From Pyrenophora tritici-repentis (lineage: Eukaryota; Ascomycota; Dothideomycetes; Pleosporales; Pleosporaceae), in contig NC_089399.1 in the NCBI RefSeq assembly GCF_003171515.1, positions 4,154,001 through 4,218,000 on the forward strand: 64,000 nucleotides of DNA, written 5' to 3'. The translations under genes were made by a program, and so were the position numbers. The notes under the pieces were generated by a model. That model was not told the origin of the DNA. It saw only the letters and a program-made list of their open reading frames with translations, and ran no database searches. Of this stretch, positions 10,167 through 18,749 are shown piece after piece. The stretch's first letter is position 1, and each line of letters opens with the position of its first letter.

Positions 10167-12788
10167 CTACTCCGTAGGTCGCTGCACAGATCCCTCTACT
10201 CGGATTGACAGCTTGTTGCTTTCGATGAAACGTTCTAACGCGCGATTTGGTGTTGCTTTCGTGAATGCGTCCGCGGGGTTGTCCTCTCCGTTGATCCAGC
10301 GGATCTCAGTGATCTCGCGACGCTCGTATGACTGCCGAAGCGCCATGATGTCGATCATCAGTCGCTTCTCAGCAGTTGTTCCGAGTTTGACGAGGCATTC
10401 ATACAAGGAGTATGAATCCGTACACACAATAAGTGGGATCGGTGGTAGACCTAGGCGTCCTGTAATTATCTTGAGGGTTGTTAGGATAGCGATAGCGATG
10501 TCGACACCGCTAACCATGCCGTACGTTTCTGAGGCAAGAACGCTCCGGGTAACGCGTTTGCATTTGGTCGAACTCCAATGGATTACGTTACCACGAATAT
10601 CAAACGTGCTGTCTTGTCGACTCGACTCATTCGCAAGGATAAGTAGGTACCCTAGCTGTGAGCTAAGGTCTTGGTTGTTCGCGAAGGATCCGTCTGTGAA
10701 CACTACCAGCTTTGCTGTAGCGAGGTCGAGAGGGACGTATCGCAGGCCTCGTTGTATGCTCTCAGATTGCCACTGCAGCCGGCGGTTAAGCTTCACGTAT
10801 TCTGTGTCCTTAGGTTGTTGTATTTGCGCAGCCGCGGAAAGATCGAACGATGCTTCAGGTTGGCATATCGACGCAATGTACGCGCCACGCGCGCGCTGCT
10901 CCATGTACTTCTGTGCTCGGTTTGCTGCCTTCGGATCAATGATTTCGATCTTGGCACCTTGTCCCTTCTGCGTAAGTAGAATCGTGTCTCCGCGCAACGT
11001 TAGAGTACATCCGTTGAACTCGAGTGATACTTCTTTGGACAGTCTCTCCTTGGGCTTAGCTCGAAAATTGGCTTTCTGGAGCGCAGCGTCTTCTGCACCA
11101 GAGAATGCAGGCGTCCCAATCGCGAGAGTATCGTCTGTCTGCAGGCCCACTATTCCAAACGCTTCCCGTCTCCCGTTCGTGATCAGGAGGCACGGGTCAT
11201 ACGTTGATGTAGCCATGTCGAGCTCCTTGCAGTGGTGTCCTTGGTACGTAGCAAACCAGTGGACTCCTGCTTCCGCGATTCCATAGAGTGGCTTGATTAC
11301 GCGAATAATTGTTCCCTTGGGATACTTTGTTATAAGCTCCTTTGGGAGGTGCGCTAAAACCGTGCGGAATAGCTCTGTTTGTGCCTGTGGGTACGCTTGC
11401 GTGATATCTCGTAGTTCCACAACCATGCCCTCATCGAGTAATGCAGGCGCTAGGGCTAGAATCAGGCGCTGGCTGGCTCGTTGGATGGTTGGCGACTGCG
11501 TCAGGATCTCGTGTTTGCCCTCGTCATTGTAACCTTGAACAACGAGGCGTGATTTCTCGTACGGGACCATGGTCTTGCCTTTGACTTCGCGGACCATGCG
11601 CGATTTGAAGATACGATACCCGCCGTGTAGAGTTGGATCAAACAGCTCAAAACTGAATACTCCACGGCCGACGAGGTCGTCGATCTCCTTCTGATCGGAT
11701 GCTTCGAATGGAGCGCCCGGGACGTTAATCACGCCGTCATTGCGTAGCTTGACGGCCAGGGCGTAATCGTCCTCCTCCTTCTTCGACAGGTACTGCACCT
11801 TGGGCTTGTTCTTTGATCCAGGTGGGCGGCCCCGCTTGCGCGGCTGAGCCGCTTGGTTGGCTTCCGCCGGTGGTACCGGTAGTGGCGGTTCATCAGCAAT
11901 CGCTTCGTCTGTGGTCGGAGATCCACCTGTGCCTTGATCTGCGCCGTCTATCGCTGTAGTCAGATCGCGATAGTACGGTTTTACGACAGTGGATCGGAAC
12001 GTCGTTGGGCCGTTGATCATGTCTACAGTAACATCGTGGTCCTTCATATCGATGACTCTATACGGCCCTTGCCATCCATTCTTCTCGCGCCATACCATCA
12101 CCTCACTCTGAAGAGGCAGTGACAGTACCCCGTCTGTAGTAGGCCCATTCCTGGTACCAAGTGCGTTGCTCACCGCATGTTCCGCTGCAGCCTTCCGCAG
12201 CGCCCTCATCGCTTTCTGGATTGCCTCCGCGCGATGGGTTATCGAGGGAGATGGTGGTGAATCCATGGATATCCGGGGGTATGCTGGTGTATACTCGCGG
12301 AATCGGTCGAAGTTGTTGTAGGTGAGGGGAGGTTGCTGACTTTGGACGCGCTGATAGGCTGGCTGCGGTGCGGATTCAGTTGTCTCTACAGGCTGGCTTC
12401 GGATTGGTTGGTTTTGGGCTTTCTCAATCGTTTTTGCTAGCTGGTCCTGAATCTGTTGTTCTTCCTCAACGGTCTCCTGTCGTCCTTGCACACGGGCGTG
12501 GGTCTGGTCTTGATCGCGGGTTTGCCGACTGTCTACGTCTCGGCCTCTTGTCCTTACAGGCGTTTGGGTTCGGCTCTGGGCCTGGCTTGATAATCTCCTG
12601 TCTGTGGACTGTACTGATCCTTCACTGCGTTGTTGCCGTAGTGCCCGCTCTTGCAACATGTGCGCAGCTGATCGTGTGTCAAACACAGCCGACTGGAATA
12701 CGTCCTGAGGCCATTCTAGGTACTCCTCCATGCGTAATAACCTAGCTAGAGACTCACTAGGTGCCATATTAATACGGCCAGTATACAC
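10167..12788 (-). CDS. Copia pol fragment: integrase C-terminus, reverse transcriptase, RNase H
   Basis: 873-residue frame. Residues about 1-225 are glutamine/arginine-rich linker. About 230-275 carries the integrase C-terminal block (VWREKNGWQGPYRVI, STVVKPYY). Reverse transcriptase follows from about residue 360: RDITQAYPQA holds the first catalytic aspartate, and GLQTDDTLAIG is the catalytic box with TDD in place of YVDD, a form I recall from other fungal copia elements. RNase H is at the end (VVFTDGSFANN, SVLASETYG, VCTDSYSLYE, GEDNPADAFTK). The integrase zinc finger, integrase DDE core and protease are absent. It overlaps the gag-like frame by 43 bp in another frame, consistent with an internal deletion. 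Confidence 0.87.
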   Translation of the reverse strand: MYTGRINMAPSESLARLLRMEEYLEWPQDVFQSAVFDTRSAAHMLQERALRQQRSEGSVQSTDRRLSSQAQSRTQTPVRTRGRDVDSRQTRDQDQTHARVQGRQETVEEEQQIQDQLAKTIEKAQNQPIRSQPVETTESAPQPAYQRVQSQQPPLTYNNFDRFREYTPAYPRISMDSPPSPSITHRAEAIQKAMRALRKAAAEHAVSNALGTRNGPTTDGVLSLPLQSEVMVWREKNGWQGPYRVIDMKDHDVTVDMINGPTTFRSTVVKPYYRDLTTAIDGADQGTGGSPTTDEAIADEPPLPVPPAEANQAAQPRKRGRPPGSKNKPKVQYLSKKEEDDYALAVKLRNDGVINVPGAPFEASDQKEIDDLVGRGVFSFELFDPTLHGGYRIFKSRMVREVKGKTMVPYEKSRLVVQGYNDEGKHEILTQSPTIQRASQRLILALAPALLDEGMVVELRDITQAYPQAQTELFRTVLAHLPKELITKYPKGTIIRVIKPLYGIAEAGVHWFATYQGHHCKELDMATSTYDPCLLITNGRREAFGIVGLQTDDTLAIGTPAFSGAEDAALQKANFRAKPKERLSKEVSLEFNGCTLTLRGDTILLTQKGQGAKIEIIDPKAANRAQKYMEQRARGAYIASICQPEASFDLSAAAQIQQPKDTEYVKLNRRLQWQSESIQRGLRYVPLDLATAKLVVFTDGSFANNQDLSSQLGYLLILANESSRQDSTFDIRGNVIHWSSTKCKRVTRSVLASETYGMVSGVDIAIAILTTLKIITGRLGLPPIPLIVCTDSYSLYECLVKLGTTAEKRLMIDIMALRQSYERREITEIRWINGEDNPADAFTKATPNRALERFIESNKLSIRVEGSVQRPTE

Positions 12789-13165
12789 TCCTTAAAGCGG
12801 AGGATCCGCTTTAGTTCCTTTGTGTATATTGGCTGGGCACGTAGGAACATTGCCTCTGTCCATCCTTCAAAGTCCTGACGGAACTCCCAAAAGAGTTCTT
12901 CATCTGCTGTTGGTCGATCTGTATAGTCCGCAATCGCACGCGCAATGTACGTTGTTGCTGTAGTAATCCCTACCTCATCGTCTGGAGCTTCAAGGTTGTC
13001 CTCCCACATCTCTGGATCGATGTGATGCCATTCTCTTGGTTTTATGTTTGTGGTCCCTAGTAGCGCCTCTAGTGTGGGTACCACTCTTCTACTACTGCTC
13101 GCCATTCCTACTGCCGGCGTCCTGGCTACCGGTGCTCTTTCCGATGATGTTCTCTCTCCTGCCAT
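12746..13165 (-). CDS. Copia gag-like N-terminal fragment
   Basis: Frame upstream of pol in the same element. The open frame starts at a TTG at 13243; the first ATG is at 13165 (MAGERTSSER). It contains a region typical of gag (EELFWEFRQDFEGWTEAMF) but stops after about 140 residues, with no CCHC knuckle and no protease. Its last ~15 residues (RFKECILAVLIWHLVSL) lie in the overlap with pol and are probably out-of-frame readthrough past the deletion point. Confidence 0.6.
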   Translation of the reverse strand: MAGERTSSERAPVARTPAVGMASSSRRVVPTLEALLGTTNIKPREWHHIDPEMWEDNLEAPDDEVGITTATTYIARAIADYTDRPTADEELFWEFRQDFEGWTEAMFLRAQPIYTKELKRILRFKECILAVLIWHLVSL

Positions 13166-13468
13166 TGTGTTCTTGTTGACGCTTGTTGCGCTAGCTGCGT
13201 TCGCTAGAGATGCGTCGGTGGTCGTGGGTTGTACACGGGTCAAATCTCAACCGGTCGGTTGGCGCGTGTATAGACGGCGTCTTGGAACGCTTCTGATACG
13301 GCTGTAACGGTCGGTCGCTAGCCACGAACGACGCCTGATATAGCTAACAGTGAGCTTAGCATAGATAACTCCGCCTTGCTGATATAGGCAATCTAGGGAA
13401 CGCGCGGGGTAAAGAATCTATCTCTTCTTAACCTAACTGTCTGTGACTGCCGTGCAATCACTGATCAG

Positions 13469-13671
13469 TGTTGGAAGGCCTTGTACGATCGTACGGTGAA
13501 TAACAGTAGCTAAGGTAATCTTGTGTATTGGTATTCTGGTGTATGATGATTCTACGAATGTGGGGGCTACGAAGGTATACATAGCGTTGGGTCCGAGTTG
13601 GGCCGAAGTAGGATCGAGGCGGTACATTGGGCCTTATTAGGCGACACACCGTGTGTATGCCGACACTGGCA
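13469..13671 (-). repeat. Copia 5' LTR (203 bp)
   Basis: Partner of 9876-10078. No standard initiator-methionine primer-binding sequence was recognised immediately inside it. Confidence 0.92.
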
Positions 13672-13793
13672 CTATTAGTAGTAGTATGACTACCTAATAG
13701 AGCGCTCTCTAAGGCACAACGGTAGTGGTGGTACAGATTCGTATTGTATTGACTAAGGAGCTATTCACACGTTCGTAGATCCGTGTTGCGTGC

Positions 13794-13988
13794 TGTCAGA
13801 TAACAGGGTTCTGATGGGAATCATAATAATTGTGGTTGAACGTGTCTATTGTGGTGTGTGGTGCAGTCTCGTGGGGGATGAGACGGAAGGTCGCCCTGTC
13901 CTAGTCCCTCTTGGGACTAGGGGGTCTACGTAACGTGATGATCTCCAACTCCGTTGCCTTCCACCCAAAATCTACCTCATATCTGACA
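13794..13988. repeat. Solo LTR, 195 bp, with 5-bp target duplication
   Basis: Begins tgtcagata and ends tatctgaca, so its termini are inverted repeats of TG..CA form. The 5-mer cgtgc flanks both sides (13789-13793 and 13989-13993). A second nearly identical copy is at 49388-49582. Orientation cannot be set without an internal region. Confidence 0.88.
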
Positions 13989-14508
13989 CGTGCAGCTGCG
14001 TCCAAGCTCCCCGCTAGGACCCACCTGCACGTGTCACCAATCATGTGACTACTCCTCCGCTTGATACCACCAAGTCACTTACGGACTGTATTCTCAACAA
14101 AACTGATGATTATTGATAATTGTGTGTCCTCTCCGTCACGAAGTTGAGGGCTACGGGGGTATATATGTCGTTTGATCCGAGTTAGGCCAACGTAGGATTT
14201 AGGCTTTTACAAAGGGGGTCTCATCCCTTACCTAGGGGCATTGAGCCCCTCGGAAGGGTTTTTACCCCTTGCCTAGAGCCGAAGTAGGATACCCCTTCCA
14301 TCTGACCCCTTCCATCTGACACTGTGATCCGACAATATCACAGAAATGTAAATGTTACAAAATCTTTACAAGCTTTAATGGACTACATCTCTAACTAATA
14401 TCGTAATAATACCCAATACTTGTTGTTGCGCAACCTCTATTTTCAAAATGCCAATATCTGGTTGGGCGATGGTGTGACCCAACTTCAACACCAAGTAACT
14501 TCACAACT
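13989..14508. other. Repeat debris between the solo LTR and relic R2
   Basis: About 14146-14210 (ggctacgggggtatatatg, ccgagttaggccaacgtagg) is a degraded match to the central part of the copia LTR, with transition-type changes. The rest carries low-complexity ccccttgcc/ccccttcc runs and probably the decayed left end of R2. No gene seen. Confidence 0.5.
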
Positions 14509-16240
14509 ATGGTTCGGATTGAGGATGTGATAGACACCATCAAACTACGCAAATCAGGTGCTTCTTTTCCGTACCGCGCTGTCGCAAAATATATTCGAAG
14601 TTGACTGAACAACGTCGTCGCGAAGACACCAACATCTAAAGCTGCCGAGTGCAACATGGGCACAACAACAGCAAGCACTCAACCCACAACAGGAGCACAA
14701 GCTCATGCTATACATAGAAAGACATACTATACGTGGCTTGCCATCTTCAAGAAGAATAATACAAAATCTTGCAGGGCCGATAGCGAGACGGAAGGTCTCA
14801 GAAAGTTAGCTTACTCGGTGTCTATATCGCCATGCCGGCAAGCTCACCATCAAACGGATTAAACGAAACGCCAGCATCGATCACGACAAGCCCAAGGTGG
14901 AATAAAGAGAAAGACACAAATCATATCTTCACATGCTCCACTGAAGAATGCAAGAGTACGGCGCGTCGGGGATCGACATACACGGAATGCGATTGAGAAA
15001 GGCTTTGCTATTTGCGTCTTCCAACACATAAAAAAAGTTTTCACAAAGATATTTAAGGCTCCAGGACAGCTTCAAGAGGCTATAAACGATGGCAACTGGG
15101 AGTGGATTAAACTTATTGCTTGCGTAGGCACTTCCGGTAAGGCATTGTCACCGGCGCTAATTTACAAAAGCAAAACTAAGTTCGATCGAGCTGAGTTGAC
15201 GACGTAGAACCCGAAAAACGCCAAATATTTTTTGCTAAATCCCCTTCGGAATTGTCAAATAATGACCTTGGATTGGCCTGGCTCGAACAGGTGTTTGATC
15301 GCCTCACGGAGGAGCAGGTAAGACGCCCATGGCGGCTCCTCATCCTTGATGGCCATGACAACCACCTTATGGCCGTTGTTATCAACTTGTGCGTTTCAAA
15401 GAAGCTCCTTTTGGCGGGGTTTTTTCGTCACATGCAACTCGTACCCGCCAGCCGCTCAATGTCGCCTTGTTCTCGCCGCTTATTTCTAACTATTCTCGCC
15501 AGGTTATGCGTTAGATTCGAAAGTCACAAGCCCTGGTAAGCCTTCAAGAGAGTGACTTCTAGTGGATCTTTTGGGCAGCGTAGAGCAGGCATACAATGGC
15601 TATTGATAGCATTAAGAAGAGTTTTCTGACCACAGGCGTGTGGCCTATGGGTGCTGAGATAATCCTCGAACGCGTCGACAACAACAACACATTCAGTTAG
15701 GATGAGACTTCAAAAACTTGGCAGCACGATAATAGAAATCGCTGAACCCCGATGCGAAAAGTTTATGATACTGCGGCTGCTGACGGGGCCAATGTTCAAG
15801 CCAAGCGGTTAGTGGGTTCATTACACTCTCTACACGCGAAGAACGAGCTGCTTCTTCACGAAAACGACGGCGGAACAGAATTAAAAAACGAAGACCGAAA
15901 GGCTGAATCTACAATAATACAAGGAGTACCATGGCAGTGCTGTTCTCTGGTGTCCCCGGAAGATCCGAGAAGCTCGTGCGCGCGAGGCAACGAAATAATA
16001 AGAAGCCAAGAAGCTACAGCTTGTAAAAAGAACCCGAGCAGGAGTAACTGAAGGCAGCCTCAATTATCTACAAAGAAAGCTGGTGGAGCAGGCAAAAGCT
16101 GAATGTTAACACGCAAAATAGGCTAGAAAAGCGAAGGCTAAACAGCTCGCCTTCGCCCAGGAACTTTGAAAAGCAACAACGCAACGCTGCAACCTCACAA
16201 AAAAATTGCGATACACAAAAGACAACAAAGCAAGCAGTCT
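14509..16240 (+). pseudogene. Decayed pogo-like transposase R2
   Basis: Starts at the ATG translating MVRIEDVIDTIKLRKSG, resembling the P2 N-terminus (MAPIDDAIEDLKSRD). Stops follow almost at once. The catalytic region is visible at 15252-15400: NDLGLAWLEQVFDRLTEE and LLILDGHDNH, with the second catalytic aspartate preserved. Later segments resemble the P1/P2 coiled-coil tail. Multiple stops and frameshifts exclude function. P2 lies immediately downstream in the opposite orientation. Confidence 0.7.
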
Positions 16241-16416
16241 AGCGAGTGTCGACATCCATAATCAAAAAGCATCGTCGGGTTGTTGATGTTAAAAGTGGCG
16301 CGGCACCCGTGCCACAGCCTCCACCGCAGCCACCCAGAATGACAAGGTGTTGGGACATGAGCGTACCGGTACAGCCAGCCCGGCGAGTTTTTCCGGGCCG
16401 GAAGCTTGGACCACTA

Positions 16417-16463
16417 ACGTGCACGGACAGCTCATGCCCGGAGACACCTCGTGCCCCGCCGAA
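16417..16463 (+). repeat. P2 left TIR
   Basis: 47-bp perfect inverted partner of 18479-18525; paired 14-bp direct repeats at a 17-bp pitch. Confidence 0.92.
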
Positions 16464-16569
16464 CACCATATCCACCACTTCAAAAGTGAGGCTATTGAGC
16501 CACGTACAATAGCTATTGTCATAAGATTCTGTGAAGGGGTTGTAATTAGATGCTTGCGATCAACTTGTA

Positions 16570-18426
16570 CTATCTATACTTTTGTGGGAGGTTGACGTTG
16601 CGGCCACGTGATGTGACTTTGGCTGGAGTAGCAGATAGCTCATCTCCAGCTTGAACACCAGCGTGAGCAGCGCCAGCGCGTTTTTGACGCTTGTTACTTG
16701 GTGAGAGTACTTGTGAGGCTTTACGCTTGCGTTGTTGAGCTTGTTGGATAGATTTTTTCTGGTGTTGAGCTTCAACTTTGCGCGCGCGTTCAGCTGCTTT
16801 CTCAGCTCGCTCAACCTCCCTCATCTCTTTGAGCCTCTGCCTCTCTACACGCTTCTCCTCGAGCTCAACTTGACGCTGCAGTTGAGCCTCCTTACGCTGC
16901 TTCTTGGCCTGTGCTTTTTGGAGTTTCTCCTCCGTCTCATCTCGCTCCCGTACTGCTTCTCTAGCTCGAGCATCACGCAACTTGCGAGGAGACCAGAAGA
17001 CAGCGCCACCGTGATACTCCTGGCGCTGTTGAAGGTCAAGAGCTTTGCCCTTCTTCTCGTGCTTCTTTTTGTGTTGAAGAGCCTCCTTTAAGCCCTCATT
17101 CTCATGCTTTAAAAGCTCATTCTGAACAGAGAGATGGTGGACGCTTGAACGCAGCTTTCTTGCCTCATACTGATGGCTATTAGTGACAGCAGCTCGAACT
17201 AATCGATCTATCTTTCTCCAATCATGATCAGAGAGCCCTGATGATGAGCTTCTCTTAGCTTCTGGCGTGCTGGCAAATCTACGAAGGATAACGTTGGCAT
17301 CCATCGGCCAGATCCCAGTGGCTTCGAAGGCCTTCAATATGAGGCTCTCCGTGAAGGAGGATATCCAGGCGCTCCAGAAGAGTGGGAAGAAGTCTCCTTT
17401 CTTGATTGGAGCGAGACCTTGAGCCTTATGGAGATGGTTGGTGAGCTCGTTAGAGTAAGCTTGAGAGAGAGGCTTGAACAGCACTACGTCAAGCGGCTGG
17501 AGCGTATGAGTCGAACGGGGGTGAAGGATTATAAGGAGGGTCCTGTGGCGATCACAGTAGTCGATAAACTCCATCGTGACATGAGATCCATGGCCATCAA
17601 GGATGAGCAATCGCCATCTCCCTGATCGCTGCTTTGTATAGCGATCAAACATCTGCTCTAGCCAAGCTAGACCTATGTTATCGTTTGACCAGCCTGTTGG
17701 AGATGATAAGACAAAGACCTCATGTTCTCCTGCCTTGATATCCTCTACCCAACTTGATCGTATAGCTCCTTTTTTAGCTGCGTAGATAAGGCTTGGGGGC
17801 AGCGAGCTCCCATCGGCGCAGCAACAGGCCAGGAGTGTCAGAAACTCGCGTGATCCATCCTGGAGAGATGCTCGAACCTCCTTCTTCTCCCATTGACGCC
17901 TGCTGAATATTCTCTTGCTTCTGCCTATCAAGCCAATCAAGAAGCCCTTCTCATCCATATTGTATATATCTCGAGCCTCAAGGTGATATTCAGTGATCTT
18001 TCGATGCAGTAGCTCGAAGTAGAGACGGTATTTTGACTCAGAATCAGCCAGGTGGCGAACACGACCCATGGCGGTGGTCCACTTTGAGATTATATGGATC
18101 TGGTGTCTGGTGATGAAGCGAGAAACCCATCGATCGCTTAGCTGCCGATGGGCTATTTCAGATGAGAAATTCCTAATCATCTCTCTCGTAGGAGGAAGGA
18201 CTCTCTCTGTAAGCTTTGTGATATATCGTATAAGCTCTAGCTCTTGTTGTTGGTCGAGAGCTTGTTGATTTAAGTATCCATCCTCCCGAGACGCTGTCAC
18301 GCCTCTCTACCTTCGCCCCAGCGTTGAGCGGTTAACCTGGTATTTCTCAGCAACTTCCCTCAACGTAAAGTGTTCTCCTGGATCACGCGATTTCAAATCT
18401 TCAATTGCATCGTCGATAGGTGCCAT
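16570..18426 (-). pseudogene. P2 transposase interrupted by one stop codon
   Basis: From the ATG at 18426 (MAPIDDAIEDLKS) the frame stays open to 16570 except for a single TAG at 18307-18309, where P1 has histidine in RRHRG. CAG to TAG would be a RIP-type change. Residues after about 65 are nearly identical to P1, including NMDEKGF, LILDGHGSH and LQPLDVVLF (DD35D intact). The N-terminal region has diverged far more, in step with the different TIR. A restart after the stop at GTG 18300 would lack the DNA-binding helices. Confidence 0.85.
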
Positions 18427-18478
18427 GGCTGTAGCGTTATAGTCTGTTGAAGTTGTGGTGTTGAGACGCGGCTTGGTT

Positions 18479-18525
18479 TTCGGCGGGGCACGAGGTGTCT
18501 CCGGGCATGAGCTGTCCGTGCACGT
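18479..18525 (-). repeat. P2 right TIR
   Basis: Inverted copy of 16417-16463, followed by the TA duplication. Confidence 0.92.
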
Positions 18526-18749
18526 TAACTGCGCGACACCTGGACCGAGCTCCAAGAACTGCCAAGATTAGCAGAACCAAAACAAACAAGCTGAGCCTGA
18601 GCCTTCACGCCTACCTATCATGAACAGCATCTAGCCCAAAATCTTTCAGCTAGTGTTAATCTGCTAGTTCAACATCTACTATCTCCCTGGAATACGCCGA
18701 GATAGCTGCCGTCAACGAGCCCTGCCGAGTATCTCCTACCATTGTCGCC

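Larger units (their letters stand above)
9876..13671 (-). mobile_element. Ty1/copia retrotransposon, internally deleted, with both LTRs
   Basis: 203-bp LTRs flank a 3.4-kb interior. They differ at one seen position (taagataatc versus taaggtaatc), so insertion was recent. LTRs begin and end TG..CA. The coding strand is minus: gag-like frame, then a truncated pol. Flanking 5-mers do not match (gttat before 9876, ctatt after 13671), so the expected target duplication is absent. The purine-rich run AAGAAAAGA just before the 3' LTR can serve as polypurine tract. Protease and the integrase catalytic core are missing, so the element is non-autonomous. Confidence 0.88.
16417..18525 (-). mobile_element. 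Pogo/Fot-like DNA transposon P2
   Basis: A perfect 47-bp TIR is at 16417-16463 and inverted at 18479-18525; it extends to 51 bp with one mismatch. TA duplications lie at 16415-16416 and 18526-18527. Inside each TIR two related 14-mers (gacagctcatgccc and gacacctcgtgccc, 12 of 14 identical) stand 17 bp apart. The TIR shares only its outer acgtgc and inner ccgaacacc with P1, although the encoded transposase core is nearly identical. Confidence 0.92.

Noticed and set aside
10213..11286. 357-codon plus-strand open frame
   Set aside because: Antisense to the copia RT/RNase H coding sequence; no motif of its own.
16239..16522. Overlapping frames at the R2/P2 junction
   Set aside because: They run through the P2 TIR and decayed R2 end; no independent support.
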